Shown here: piece by piece, positions 24,956 through 34,498 of the stretch | How positions within the stretch are numbered: position 1 is the stretch's first letter | How the letters are laid out: the number at the start of each line of letters is the position of its first letter | From: Rubrolithibacter danxiaensis | Lineage (GTDB): Bacteria > Bacteroidota > Bacteroidia > Sphingobacteriales > Sphingobacteriaceae | Assembly (NCBI RefSeq): GCF_047272945.1 | Contig: NZ_JBKOPS010000014.1 | Coordinates: 29,090 to 93,089 of the forward strand | Direction: 5' to 3' | Length of the DNA stretch: 64,000 nucleotides | Translations under genes and position numbers: made by a program | Notes under the pieces: generated by a model | The model's database searches: none | What the model was told of the DNA's origin: nothing | The model's input: the letters and a program-made list of their open reading frames with translations, nothing else

Positions 24956-25104
24956 AGTTTTTGCTTCTTATGTTTTAATACTAACAGCAGCTAACTAACA
25001 TTGTTCCCACAGATTTATTTAAGCTTTTAAGGGAGAAAAATTTAAATAACGTATAAACCTTTTACATAAAAACACTGTTTCGATACTGAAAAACAATCAA
25101 TCAG

Positions 25105-25563
25105 ATGAATATAAAAACAGTTTTCGAATACAACGAAGAAATCCCTCAACCCTACACCTGCCTGGGTCCAAATATTACTCCGCCTTTAGAATTTGAAAAC
25201 GTTCCGGCAGGAACTAAAAGCCTTGTTTTGATATTTGAAGATGTAGACGCAACTCCCAAACCCTGGACGCACTGGATGGTTTTCAATATTCCGTCTGAAA
25301 CGACAAAAGTAGATGAAAACACTGTTCCCGCAGGTGGCATAGAGGGACTCGCCAATAATCATAGTTTCGGTTACGAAGGCCCTTGTCCGAAATATTTTAA
25401 AGGCACTCATCATTACTGGTTCAGATTATATGCGCTTGATATCGTGCTTGATCTTCCAAAAGCTTCTGAAAGAGAGGAAGTAGAAGAAAAAATGCAGGGA
25501 CATATTATAGAAAAAGCAGAGTTACTCGGCTTATGCACTGCTCCTGAGAAAACCGAAGCTTAA
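25105..25563 (+). CDS. YbhB/YbcL family Raf kinase inhibitor-like protein (PEBP)
   Basis: A 152-residue phosphatidylethanolamine-binding protein family member. The core motifs are TCLGPNITPPLEFENVP, then LVLIFEDVDATPKPWTHWMV (the DVDA ligand-binding region), and YEGPCPKYFKGTHHYWFRLY with the conserved P..GTHHYWF. Bacterial members are of unknown function and may bind anionic ligands. It is followed 6 bp downstream by a glycosyltransferase, so a shared transcript is likely. Confidence 0.93.
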   Translation: MNIKTVFEYNEEIPQPYTCLGPNITPPLEFENVPAGTKSLVLIFEDVDATPKPWTHWMVFNIPSETTKVDENTVPAGGIEGLANNHSFGYEGPCPKYFKGTHHYWFRLYALDIVLDLPKASEREEVEEKMQGHIIEKAELLGLCTAPEKTEA

Positions 25564-25569
25564 AAATTC

Positions 25570-26688
25570 ATGGTTAAAAAAATAGCAGTATTAAGGGCGA
25601 ATGCGCTTGGTGATTATATTTTTATAATTCCTGCCTTGCAAGCCTTAAAAGAAGCTTATCCTGAAGCGGAATTAACCTTACTGGGCAAACAGTGGCATAA
25701 AGATTTCTTAACTGACAGGGCCGGTCCGGTAAATCGTGTTGTGGTAGTTCCTCCGTATCCCGGCGTGGGCGAAAAAGAAAATTTTAATGCCGACATAGCG
25801 GAAGTGAATACCTTTTTTTCTGAAATGCAAAAGGAAGAATTTGACATGGCTTTCCAGTTACACGGGGGCGGCAAAAACTCCAATCCCTTTTTACTTCGCC
25901 TTGGGGCAAAATTAAATGCCGGTTTAAAAACTCCGGATGCCGTAGATTTGGATATCAATGTTCCTTATGTCTATTATTTCAGCGAAATTTTAAGATACCT
26001 GGAGGTTGTTTCAAAAGTTGGAGCTACAACTACTTCTATTGAACCAGTAGTTACTGTACTTCAAAGCGACATTAATGAAGCAACAAATGTTCTTACAAAT
26101 CATAACAAACCAATAGCAGTTATTCATCCGGGCGCAACGGATGTAAGACGAAGATGGCCGGCAGAGAATTTCAGTCAAATAGCAGATTTTTTAACAAATG
26201 AAGGATTTCAAGTTTGTATAACAGGAGTGTCTGCTGAAAAAGAGATTGTCTCCGGAGTTATAACTAATGCCAGGAATTCAGAGAAGATTCAGGATTTGTG
26301 TGGTAAACTTACGTTAAATGGAATGACAGGCCTTTTATCCCTTGCTGAAGTTGTAATTTCAAATGATACCGGTCCGTTACATTTAGCAAGGGCAGTAAAA
26401 ACACCTACCGCCGGTATTTTTTTATGCGGAAATGGCATAACCGGCCTGCCTATGACTACTGCATACAACAGAACTTTAATGTCGTGGACTGTTAACTGCC
26501 CTTTATGCGGACTTTCTTCGAAGCAATTCGATAAGGAAGATCGGGGTTTTTGCACACACGAAACCTCATTTGTTACTGATGTAACAGTTCAGGAAGTAAA
26601 ACTGACAGTAGCAGAACTTATTTCAAATTCAAAAAAACAAAACAAAGTTTTAAGAGATTCTTTTTCAGAGACCGTTCAGAGATTTTAG
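25570..26688 (+). CDS. Glycosyltransferase family 9 (heptosyltransferase-like)
   Basis: A 372-residue GT-B enzyme related to LPS heptosyltransferases. The start KKIAVLRANALGDYIFIIPAL is the family hallmark, with FQLHGGGKNSNP, the second-domain opening IAVIHPGATDVRRRWPAENF and the donor-site stretch VISNDTGPLHLARAV. The C-terminal CPLCGLSSKQFDKEDRGFC segment is cysteine-rich. It probably builds an LPS or glycolipid core. The next gene, a GT2 enzyme 14 bp away, suggests a small glycan-assembly operon. Confidence 0.9.
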   Translation: MVKKIAVLRANALGDYIFIIPALQALKEAYPEAELTLLGKQWHKDFLTDRAGPVNRVVVVPPYPGVGEKENFNADIAEVNTFFSEMQKEEFDMAFQLHGGGKNSNPFLLRLGAKLNAGLKTPDAVDLDINVPYVYYFSEILRYLEVVSKVGATTTSIEPVVTVLQSDINEATNVLTNHNKPIAVIHPGATDVRRRWPAENFSQIADFLTNEGFQVCITGVSAEKEIVSGVITNARNSEKIQDLCGKLTLNGMTGLLSLAEVVISNDTGPLHLARAVKTPTAGIFLCGNGITGLPMTTAYNRTLMSWTVNCPLCGLSSKQFDKEDRGFCTHETSFVTDVTVQEVKLTVAELISNSKKQNKVLRDSFSETVQRF

Positions 26689-26702
26689 CAGAAACATAAA
26701 GA

Positions 26703-27527
26703 ATGAAAATTTCAATTCTTATTCCCACTTACAACCGTCTAAATGCGCTTACAGCTACACTTACTGCCCTGCTTTCACAAACTTGTAAAGATTTTGAACT
26801 TATTATTTCCGATCAGAGTGATTTGGCTGTAGCAGAAGATGGCACTATACAAACTATAAAACGTGTTTTTGAGTTACATAAAAACCCAGTCAGAATTTTA
26901 CAAAATTTACCTTCGAGGGGCATTGCCCATCAGCGACAGTTTTTACTGGAACAGGCAACAGGAGAGTATTCTTTATTTTTAGACGACGACATTATACTGG
27001 AAGCCGATGTTTTAGAAAGAATGCTTACTGCTCTTGAGGATGAGAATGCGGGCTTTGTTGGAATGCCTTTGATAGGGTTAAGCTATTTGAACGATTACAG
27101 GCCTCATCAGCAGTACATCAATTTTTGGGAAAACAAGGTTGAACCCGAAATTGTTCGGCCCGGAACTGAAGAATGGAACAGGTATCCCTTGCATAATGCG
27201 GCAAATATTCTCCATGTTGCAGAAAAGCTGGCTATTTATCCTGCAAACCAGAAAAAGTATAAAGTTTCATGGGTTGGTGGCTGCGTATTATTTAATACAG
27301 CAAAACTAAAGGAAACCGGAGGGTTCGATTTTTGGGAAGAACTTCCGGAAAATCATTGCGGAGAAGATGTGTTAGCCCAGCTCAGACTGATGGAAAGATA
27401 TGGAGGATTCGGACTGATTCCATCAGGTGCTTACCACCTGGAACTACCTACCACTATTGTACATCGGGAAGTAAACGCTCCCGAATATTTTTATAAGACT
27501 AATTCCAGTGAAAGTTTTGCTCAATAA
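26703..27527 (+). CDS. Glycosyltransferase family 2
   Basis: A 274-residue GT-A enzyme: KISILIPTYNRLNALTATL at the N-terminus, LIISDQS, and the metal-binding LFLDDDIILE (DDD near residue 95). A WVGGCVLFNTAKL acceptor-loop segment and an ENHCGEDVLAQLRLM catalytic-base region (GED) follow. It is downstream of the GT9 gene by 14 bp. Its 3' end overlaps the convergent esterase gene by 29 bp, so the two transcripts share an antisense segment. Donor and acceptor are unknown. Confidence 0.88.
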   Translation: MKISILIPTYNRLNALTATLTALLSQTCKDFELIISDQSDLAVAEDGTIQTIKRVFELHKNPVRILQNLPSRGIAHQRQFLLEQATGEYSLFLDDDIILEADVLERMLTALEDENAGFVGMPLIGLSYLNDYRPHQQYINFWENKVEPEIVRPGTEEWNRYPLHNAANILHVAEKLAIYPANQKKYKVSWVGGCVLFNTAKLKETGGFDFWEELPENHCGEDVLAQLRLMERYGGFGLIPSGAYHLELPTTIVHREVNAPEYFYKTNSSESFAQ

Positions 27528-28581
27528 ATTCAATTAAATCCTGAGCCATTGCTTGCTGTTCAGTTACTTTTGGATGCCCCGGCGTATTTTTATAAGGGAA
27601 AAAGTGGGTATAAATCCGTTTATCATTTAATGATTTCACAGCTTTTACAACATATCCAGGCCAGGGGGATCCTTCTTTTGTAGCGTCCATATTTCCTAAT
27701 GCACAAATGATATCAGAATGAGGATATTTTTCACGAATTGTTTTTACAAAACGGGTATATGAGTCTATTATGAAATCTTCCGAAGGCTTTTTGCTGCCAA
27801 ACAATCGTTTAAACTCCGGATGTTCCGGCATGTTCACCAACCATGAATCGTTCTGAAACAGATTGATCACAACAATATCTGGTGTATAATTTTTAAAGTC
27901 CCACTTTGAAGAGGAATCATCAGGATTTAAGCGGTCAAAAACAGTGGACATGGTGTAAGGAAACCAGCTGATTGTTATTCCGATACCACTTTTAGCAATG
28001 CAATTATAATCTGCATCGAAATGCCTGGCAGTAATGGCGGCATAACTTAAATAGTGATTTTCAAACGGACTCGCGGGAGAATCTCCTGTCGCATCTTCTA
28101 CAGCATAACCACAGGTAATAGAGTTTCCATAAAATTCCATTTTTCTTTTTCGAGGGGCCGGTGCATCCAAAATTTTCCCCTCTTTATTTAACTCGAATCC
28201 GTAAAATCCGGTTTTACCACGGTCGTATTCAGTTATCTTAACTAACTCTATGCTGTGCTTTCCGTTTGGAAGGTGTTCTGCCAGAGAATATTCTTTTTTA
28301 ACGGAATCTAATTTAATTTTATAAATACTGTCGTTGTCTATGATAACGTTCAGATAATTATTTGCCCGCTCATCTTTTAATACAGCTTTTACAGCTGTTC
28401 CCTCAAAATTCATCTTCACAGACGAACCTGACCAGTACAATTCCGCAATGTCCGGACTGTGTGAAATCCGCCCCATGTATTTCAAATCCTTATTCTGTGG
28501 CAGAACATGTAATTGTTGCGAAACGGCATTTAATGTAAGCAACAGAAGAAGGTATCCTATTGAAAGACTTTTCTTAATCAT
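27499..28581 (-). CDS. Secreted SGNH/GDSL esterase, carbohydrate esterase family 2-like
   Basis: A 360-residue exported hydrolase. After a signal peptide (about 1-21), a beta-rich domain (about 30-130) precedes the SGNH domain, the order seen in CE2 acetyl-xylan or glucomannan esterases. The nucleophile motif is EFYGNSITCGY with Ser154, and the histidine is in TPGHPKVTEQ (H336). CE2 enzymes can work with a Ser-His dyad. It would remove acetyl groups from a glycan. It is near, but not in, the SusC/D operon. Confidence 0.85.
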   Translation of the reverse strand: MIKKSLSIGYLLLLLTLNAVSQQLHVLPQNKDLKYMGRISHSPDIAELYWSGSSVKMNFEGTAVKAVLKDERANNYLNVIIDNDSIYKIKLDSVKKEYSLAEHLPNGKHSIELVKITEYDRGKTGFYGFELNKEGKILDAPAPRKRKMEFYGNSITCGYAVEDATGDSPASPFENHYLSYAAITARHFDADYNCIAKSGIGITISWFPYTMSTVFDRLNPDDSSSKWDFKNYTPDIVVINLFQNDSWLVNMPEHPEFKRLFGSKKPSEDFIIDSYTRFVKTIREKYPHSDIICALGNMDATKEGSPWPGYVVKAVKSLNDKRIYTHFFPYKNTPGHPKVTEQQAMAQDLIEFIEQNFHWN

Positions 28582-28704
28582 AATTACGGGCTAAAATAGA
28601 GAATAGGCGTTATAAAAAGCAAAATCTCTTTAATTATACAGGATTCCATGAAAACATTCTTTATCATCTCCTTTCCATCACAACGGCATCTCCAATAAAC
28701 AAAC

Positions 28705-29937
28705 TTATTGAATAAATGCAGTTTCTATTTGCTGAAGCGAAGTTCCTAATAACTTCTGCGCAATAACATTAAGTTCTGCTTTTGATCCTGTAAAATGAAA
28801 CACGTGATGTGTATGAACAAGTTTCTCCCGGGGTTTAAGAAATGCAGCGGGAGAAACACTTTCTATCTCGTAAAATGGCCCCATTTGGGTTCCTGTTTCT
28901 AAAGGACCATCGTTATAAGCGTTTACCACATCGCCGGTAAAAGGATCTTTATCTGTTGTCCACTCCTGGTTTAAGTAAGTCGCATCTTTATTAACATCAA
29001 ATAAGGTAATGGTAAGAATATTACCGGATGCGTCGTAACTGCCTGCCATATTTTTAGCCCTGACAGGAGGAATACCTAATTTCCCTCTCGACTTTCCATC
29101 TGCCCTGAAGTATAAAATGCCATCTTTATACTGAATTCTGTTTTGTGAAATTTCACCAAAATAATCTGTAGTTGCTACTTTTCCCGTTGTATTTTCTGTG
29201 TATGGAATAACAATGACTGTTTTTTGAGAAGGTGAAAACATATCCAGATTCCATAAACAGGGGGCTCCGGTTTGTTTGTTCCATTCCTTATCTCCGGTAT
29301 TAATAATCGTGTTTACAGTTTTAAACCCCACCGGTTTAACCTGATCAGTGAGTGTTATTTTGAGCAGGCTTTCTATATCTTTATTTTCTAAAATAAGGAT
29401 ATCCCTTTCAATTCGAAGATTAAGATTTGTTCCTGCATAATTTAACAGGTTCATTTCTTTACTCATCGAAACTTTCTTTTGGTCTGAAAATACAAGCTTC
29501 CAGTTTTCACTATCAAATGCAGCTGGAGTATGCCAGTTTTCAAATTCCATTTTTGTTCCCGGCTTAAAAAAGATTGAATACTTCCCTCCTTCCGGCCCAA
29601 GCCATAAACGGTCTTCGCCACCATAAGCATTCATATGCGAATCTTTTTCCTTATCAAAAGCATTATAATTTATCCAGCCAAAACTTTTACCGTTAAGCCC
29701 TTCTGATGTGGAAGTAAAAACCTTTCCCTGGTATTTTGGCGAAACAATTATCTGCCCGGTACCTGCACTATTTTGTAAAACCAGAACGCTATCTCTTCCT
29801 TTAAGATAATTTAAATCATACTCGAAAGTAACTTCATTAAACTTTTCCTTTTCAGATCCTTTTCCCGGATTCCTGTTTGTACATGAAAAACAGACAAGTG
29901 CTATTAAAGCGAAGCCTGTGAAACTTTTTCTTTTCAT
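28705..29937 (-). CDS. Lipoprotein resembling DUF6786 family
   Basis: A 410-residue lipoprotein (signal with CFSC at about residue 19, then TNRNPGKGS). The mature part is beta-rich. The AYGGEDRLWLGPEGGKYSIF stretch and the late VHTHHVFHF segment fit the DUF6786 group of Bacteroidota lipoproteins with a mutarotase- or supersandwich-like feel, which is a tentative assignment. Function is unknown but glycan handling is plausible given the neighbourhood. It diverges from the MarR gene across an 84-bp region holding a palindrome. Confidence 0.6.
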   Translation of the reverse strand: MKRKSFTGFALIALVCFSCTNRNPGKGSEKEKFNEVTFEYDLNYLKGRDSVLVLQNSAGTGQIIVSPKYQGKVFTSTSEGLNGKSFGWINYNAFDKEKDSHMNAYGGEDRLWLGPEGGKYSIFFKPGTKMEFENWHTPAAFDSENWKLVFSDQKKVSMSKEMNLLNYAGTNLNLRIERDILILENKDIESLLKITLTDQVKPVGFKTVNTIINTGDKEWNKQTGAPCLWNLDMFSPSQKTVIVIPYTENTTGKVATTDYFGEISQNRIQYKDGILYFRADGKSRGKLGIPPVRAKNMAGSYDASGNILTITLFDVNKDATYLNQEWTTDKDPFTGDVVNAYNDGPLETGTQMGPFYEIESVSPAAFLKPREKLVHTHHVFHFTGSKAELNVIAQKLLGTSLQQIETAFIQ

Positions 29938-29975
29938 AGGTTTTAAATGTAGAATAAATATAATATAAAATATTT

Positions 29976-30006
29976 TTTGTAATTATTGATATATCAAATA
30001 GATTTG
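29976..30006 (+). promoter_or_regulatory. Bacteroidota promoter with embedded MarR-type palindrome
   Basis: TTTG (29976-29979), exactly 19 bp, then TAGATTTG (29999-30006) is an excellent match to the -33/-7 promoter. Between the boxes lies the perfect 12-bp palindrome TTGATATATCAA (29986-29997), the size and form of a MarR dimer site. Binding there would block RNA polymerase, so the MarR gene 15 bp downstream is probably autoregulated. The divergent lipoprotein gene may also be affected. Confidence 0.7.
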
Positions 30007-30021
30007 TATCATTATTTTAAC

Positions 30022-30462
30022 ATGACAACACAAGAACGTTTAGACCACATCGTATTTTATTCATTAGAAAAGTCGATAAAATCCTATCGCACCTACGCTC
30101 AACGTAAACTAACAGAACAAGGGTTTAATATCACAATAGACCAATGGATGGTATTGAAAGCACTGAATGACCACCCTGATTGCAGTCAGCATGAAATTGC
30201 TGAGGTTACCTTCAAAGACCATGCGTCGCTCACCCGGATCATTGAACTGCTTGTAAAAAAGAGCTACCTGGAGCGCAAAATGCATTCGACTGATAGGAGA
30301 CGTTTCCAATTAACGTTAACTGCAGAAGCGAATAAGTTGCTAAGTGTTATGCAACCTGTAATTGAAGCTAACCGGGCGAAAGCGTTAGAAGGATTTACCC
30401 GACAGCGTATTACTGATCTGCAGGAAATGTTAAGTATGATAATTAATAACTGCCAACAATAA
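30022..30462 (+). CDS. MarR family transcriptional regulator
   Basis: A 146-residue winged-helix regulator from the ATG at 30022. The recognition region is DHPDCSQHEIAEVTFKDHAS followed by LTRIIELLVKKSYLERK, and the wing is STDRRRFQLTLT. These match the MarR fold and its DxRRxxxxLT signature. It is 24 bp upstream of a serine hydrolase gene, its likely target along with itself through the palindrome in its promoter. The inducing ligand is unknown. Confidence 0.92.
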   Translation: MTTQERLDHIVFYSLEKSIKSYRTYAQRKLTEQGFNITIDQWMVLKALNDHPDCSQHEIAEVTFKDHASLTRIIELLVKKSYLERKMHSTDRRRFQLTLTAEANKLLSVMQPVIEANRAKALEGFTRQRITDLQEMLSMIINNCQQ

Positions 30463-30486
30463 ATTAAGATTTCAATCAATAAAAAA

Positions 30487-31794
30487 ATGAAAAAAATAAT
30501 TTTACTTATTATTCTGTTGCCATTTTTATCAAATGCGCAAACTATCCAGCAAAAAGCAGATGAATTGCTTACCGCTTACACTACTCAACATAAATTCAGC
30601 GGAGATGTACTGATTGCTGAAAAAGGGGAAATCGTATTTCGGAAAGCGTACGGGTATGCGGATATTGAGAATAAAAAACCAAATACCTTAGAAACAGAGT
30701 TCAGGGCCGGTTCCCTTACAAAAATGTTTACTTCCACGGTGATATTGCAATTGGTTGAACAATCAAAAATTGCTTTAACAGATCCTGTTTCGAAATATAT
30801 TCCTGACTTTACTAATGGAGATAAGATCACGATAAAAAACCTGCTAAGCCATACTTCGGGCATTAAGGGTAGTATATCTCCCGGCGCAACTAATTTAAAG
30901 GAATTGATCAGCGGCTTTAAAAGCGAACCGCTGGCATTCACACCGGGAGAGCGTTTTGAGTACAACAATTTCAACTATATGTTATTGAGTTACATTGCTC
31001 AGAAAGTAACCGGGGTTGAATACACTAAACTATTAAAAGACCGCATTTTCAACAAAATTGGCATGACTCATTCGGGCCTGGATTTTGAGCAGCGTAAATC
31101 TGAAAATAAAGCTATAGGATATCTTACAAATCCTGAAACCACACTTTGGGAAAAAGCCCAAAGTCAGAATGACGTTGCACTTGCTACCGGTGCTGGTGCT
31201 CTATATACAACGGTTGGTGATCTGTATAAATGGTCTGAAGCTATATCTAAACATACATTACTGAAAGAATCAACGTATCAGCTTGCTTTTACACCTGTGC
31301 AAGCGGACTATGGTTTAGGTTGGATTGTTTCTAATAAATTAGGACATCCAAAAATAGGTCACACAGGTTCAATAGAAGGATTTATTGCAGATTTTATAAA
31401 ATTCCCAAAAGAAGATATCACAATTATATATCTTTCAAACTTCAGAGATCTTGACGGAAAACAGCTGGAAGATAACCTGACGGCCCTTGTATTCAATCAG
31501 CCGTATAAAATTCCTGTTCAGAAGAAGGAAATTAGCCTCTCAAAAGAAATTTTGGAACGCTATGCCGGTACGTATCAGCTTAATGAAAATGTTAAAATGG
31601 TGGTAACAGTTGAAAATGGAAAGCTATGGGTCCTGGCTCCCGGAGGTGATAAAGTTGAGCTTACTGCAGAAGCTATCAATAAATTTTACCTGAAGGGCCC
31701 TGAAACAGAAATTAAGTTTATGGAAGAAGACGGAAAAATAAAGTCAATGTTTATTGACATGCAGGGTGGTCAAAAATTCACGAAACTACCGTGA
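30487..31794 (+). CDS. Serine hydrolase, beta-lactamase class C / PBP4* type
   Basis: A 435-residue exported serine hydrolase. After a short signal peptide (cleaved after NAQ, about residue 18), the class C fold shows SLTK (Ser76, Lys79), the YNN motif (Tyr159, Asn161) and HTG (292-294). A C-terminal lipocalin-like domain (about 350-435: YAGTYQLNENVKM) follows. It may act on peptidoglycan peptides or small esters; lactamase activity is not implied by the motifs alone. It lies in a two-gene unit with the MarR regulator and ends at a hairpin terminator. Confidence 0.88.
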   Translation: MKKIILLIILLPFLSNAQTIQQKADELLTAYTTQHKFSGDVLIAEKGEIVFRKAYGYADIENKKPNTLETEFRAGSLTKMFTSTVILQLVEQSKIALTDPVSKYIPDFTNGDKITIKNLLSHTSGIKGSISPGATNLKELISGFKSEPLAFTPGERFEYNNFNYMLLSYIAQKVTGVEYTKLLKDRIFNKIGMTHSGLDFEQRKSENKAIGYLTNPETTLWEKAQSQNDVALATGAGALYTTVGDLYKWSEAISKHTLLKESTYQLAFTPVQADYGLGWIVSNKLGHPKIGHTGSIEGFIADFIKFPKEDITIIYLSNFRDLDGKQLEDNLTALVFNQPYKIPVQKKEISLSKEILERYAGTYQLNENVKMVVTVENGKLWVLAPGGDKVELTAEAINKFYLKGPETEIKFMEEDGKIKSMFIDMQGGQKFTKLP

Positions 31795-31800
31795 GTTTTT

Positions 31801-31844
31801 AAAAGGGTGCCCAAAATAGTTTATTATGAGAGACACCCTCTTTT
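31801..31844. terminator. Hairpin between convergent serine hydrolase and acyltransferase genes
   Basis: AAAAGGGTG (31801-31809) pairs with CACCCTCTTTT (31834-31844) across a 24-nt loop. The pyrimidine-rich 3' arm on the plus strand and the U-tract from the A-run on the minus strand support use in both directions. Confidence 0.5.
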
Positions 31845-31855
31845 ACTGCTTTTAT

Positions 31856-32962
31856 CTATATTTTAAAAAAGATATTCTGTTTAAAAAGCCAGTAACACAA
31901 ATACCATTCTACAAACCAGGTGCTTACCGCCGAAATAACTTCCAGAATTTTTTCCGGCACTCCCAGCATTCCGATAAAACCTTTTACAAAAATACCTACT
32001 GCCCCGTTAAGCCATTGTATGCCTACTGTTTCAAAAAACAGGTAGATAAAAATGGCGTTTGTGCCTACAACAACTGCCACCCAGGCGTATTTATTAACTT
32101 TTTTAACATCAGTTAACCAGTACAGAAAGGCCATTATTAACAAAACCCATCCGCCAGAAGCAAAAACAAAGGAACTGGTACTGATTCTTTTGATAATAGG
32201 AGTTATCCCTGTTAAATCTAGCCCAAAGCCAATAAGTAAACATAGCAAGGCTGCAATAACGAGCCATTTAATTTTCTCCGGAGAAGTTTGTTGCGAAATA
32301 AGCAGTTTACCGGCTAAAACTCCCCATATAGTATGGGCGGCAGTGGGAATAATATTAATTGCCACCCAACCGTCCCGGTTGATTTTACCCATAATAATTG
32401 TATCAAAATAAGCTCCGAAATTATGATACTCTACAAAAGGCTGGTCGAAACCGGGCACCAATACAACGCGGTACAAAAACTCGGTCAGCAGCAATAAAAC
32501 AATTGAAATTACAATTTGGAACCTATAAGAACGTCGGATTATAATATACGCAATGATTGTTGTAAATGCGAGTTGCGTAAGGATATTCCAAAGTTCCCAA
32601 ACTAATTTACCGGCATAAATACAATGCAAGCCGGTGCCAAACAGAAACAATTTCAGGCAGCGAACTGCAATGTGCTTAAAATTCTGCTGCCAGCTTATTC
32701 CTTTTTTTAATTTTTGATGATAAGAAATATACATGGCAGAGCCGGCCATCGTCATAAATGCAGGCTGTATCAAATCCCAGAAATGAAGCCCATGCCAGGG
32801 ATGATGAAAGAACTGGTTGATAAAGCCATTGAAGGCTCCGGTATCCAGATGATTTAATGATTCATAAACCATACAGCTTTCTGCTGCCAGCAGGATCATG
32901 ATTAATCCCCGCATTACATCCAAAGATAAAAGACGGTTAGGATTTTGGTTTAGTACTGACAT
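31856..32962 (-). CDS. Membrane acyltransferase (DUF5009 / heparan-alpha-glucosaminide N-acetyltransferase-like)
   Basis: A 368-residue protein with about ten hydrophobic helices. The N-terminus NRLLSLDVMRGLIMILL is the hallmark of the YeiB/NagX/DUF5009 group, related to lysosomal heparan-alpha-glucosaminide N-acetyltransferase, which acetylates glucosamine ends across a membrane. A histidine-rich segment FFHHPWHGLHFWDLI matches the family's conserved H..WHG..F.DL region. It is the last gene of the SusC/D-containing operon (2 bp after the DUF4832 gene), consistent with amino-sugar metabolism. Confidence 0.85.
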   Translation of the reverse strand: MSVLNQNPNRLLSLDVMRGLIMILLAAESCMVYESLNHLDTGAFNGFINQFFHHPWHGLHFWDLIQPAFMTMAGSAMYISYHQKLKKGISWQQNFKHIAVRCLKLFLFGTGLHCIYAGKLVWELWNILTQLAFTTIIAYIIIRRSYRFQIVISIVLLLLTEFLYRVVLVPGFDQPFVEYHNFGAYFDTIIMGKINRDGWVAINIIPTAAHTIWGVLAGKLLISQQTSPEKIKWLVIAALLCLLIGFGLDLTGITPIIKRISTSSFVFASGGWVLLIMAFLYWLTDVKKVNKYAWVAVVVGTNAIFIYLFFETVGIQWLNGAVGIFVKGFIGMLGVPEKILEVISAVSTWFVEWYLCYWLFKQNIFFKI

Positions 32963-32964
32963 AT

Positions 32965-34485
32965 TTATTCAACTAATACTGTATGATTTAACTTATTGAA
33001 ACCGGTATTAGCCTCCCATGTATTTTTATTAGCCAGGCGAATACTAAATTCGGAACGGCTTTTTAATAAAGGCGAAGGGTCAGACAGATTCAACAGCAGC
33101 TCGTATTCCCCTGCTTTTATTTCTGTCGGTAAAGTAACTGATTGTTTAACCTCAGTTTTTCCACTGAACCATTTCCTGATATCTGTATCTAAGGCTAAAA
33201 AGTAAATCTCACTGCCAGTTTTACTCCTTAACACCAATTCCACCTGCCGGGGATTATAGGGAGCGGCATATCCTTCATTCGCCAGGTTAAGATTTACTTG
33301 GAACGATCTGTCTTTTTTTACCTCATGTGGCAAAATTGCACTCTCAAGAAACAAGCGGTAGCCCAGCTTTTTTTTAATATTCTCCATACAGCCGCCGCTT
33401 TGCCAGTCATTATTTACTTCATTGTTGTAATCAGCGTTCAAGAAACTGTAATGCATTGCTGCAAATTCTTTTTCTGCATGGCCTGCTGTTTCACAATCAT
33501 TTTGAGGACTGTATTGATCGCTGCAAGTTTCGCCTCCAACTACTACATATTTACTGTCAGAAGAAAAATAATCACGAAGCGTCTGGTTTTCACTTTTCCG
33601 CGGAGATGAAGAATTTCCATAATCTTCATAAGTTCCAAAATCATCCGAACTGGCAAGAAAACAATCATTGTGAAATCCAATCCGTGCTTTATCACTATAG
33701 TTGTAAGCTTCACTTTCTATCAAAGGTGGAACTGTAACGGATGCGGTAGTGCCATAAACATACCGTTGCTTTAATTGTGGATACCTCACCTGGATCATCC
33801 GGCTCTCAGGAACAGCATCGAGTAAAGCTTTAATAACTTCAAACCTGTCTTCCCAGTTTTTGTCCAGCAACTTCCCCTGTGCGTTTGAAGAAGCATCGCC
33901 AAAATAATCGGTATAATAATTTTCGCCCCAGGTTCCAATAAAACCCATTTGCAAACAGGCTATTACGTCGGTATTTTCCTGCAAAACTGGTTTAAGCTGT
34001 GCAATATGGCTTAATACCACCGCTTTGGGTGCATCTCCATACGGCGGACAAATAAACTGCTCGGGGCAATTTCCCGACTTTGCATCTACCGTGTAGGTAA
34101 AGCGAGGAATTAACTTTAACCCCGCTTGCCGTGCAGTTTCGCAATCTTTTTTAAAATTCTCCAGAAACGACTCCGGTAAAAGCTTGTCGTTAAATCCGTC
34201 TAAAATAAAATATCTGAATACCAGCGTACTTACCACTTTATATTCTGCACCCGAAACTGTATTGGCATTTCGATATTTTTTTAATTCCTGCAAATCAAGA
34301 AGGGTATAATTACTGGCTCTGGTTTCAGAATAGCGATAAAAACCTCTTTCAGGATTAGGAAAATCTTCATCACTTTTTTCATACGTAACAGTTTTTAGCT
34401 CTTCCGTACCCGAAGACTGCGTTGCCGCCTTCTTACAGCTTGTTGAGAAAATTAATACGGTTAATAAGAACTTTATTGTTTTCAT
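32965..34485 (-). CDS. DUF4874/DUF4832 domain lipoprotein (putative glycan-active)
   Basis: About 506 residues from the ATG at 34485, which places a standard lipoprotein signal (LLTVLIFSTSC, KKAA) at the N-terminus. The longer ATG at 34506 would overlap the previous gene. DUF4874 begins at DFPNPERGFYRY (about 45), with RFTYTVDAKSG, MGFIGTWGENYYT and PESRMIQVRYPQLK. The DUF4832 part follows, with HYSFLNADYNNEV and a beta-sandwich end. The N-terminal part resembles a TIM-barrel glycosidase, but activity is unproven. It sits in the SusC/D operon. Confidence 0.85.
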   Translation of the reverse strand: MKTIKFLLTVLIFSTSCKKAATQSSGTEELKTVTYEKSDEDFPNPERGFYRYSETRASNYTLLDLQELKKYRNANTVSGAEYKVVSTLVFRYFILDGFNDKLLPESFLENFKKDCETARQAGLKLIPRFTYTVDAKSGNCPEQFICPPYGDAPKAVVLSHIAQLKPVLQENTDVIACLQMGFIGTWGENYYTDYFGDASSNAQGKLLDKNWEDRFEVIKALLDAVPESRMIQVRYPQLKQRYVYGTTASVTVPPLIESEAYNYSDKARIGFHNDCFLASSDDFGTYEDYGNSSSPRKSENQTLRDYFSSDSKYVVVGGETCSDQYSPQNDCETAGHAEKEFAAMHYSFLNADYNNEVNNDWQSGGCMENIKKKLGYRLFLESAILPHEVKKDRSFQVNLNLANEGYAAPYNPRQVELVLRSKTGSEIYFLALDTDIRKWFSGKTEVKQSVTLPTEIKAGEYELLLNLSDPSPLLKSRSEFSIRLANKNTWEANTGFNKLNHTVLVE

Positions 34486-34498
34486 GCTGAAGTTCTTA

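Noticed and set aside
33298..33737. Plus-strand frames of about 100 codons opposite the DUF4832 gene
   Set aside because: They overlap a clear lipoprotein gene on the other strand and show no recognisable domain.
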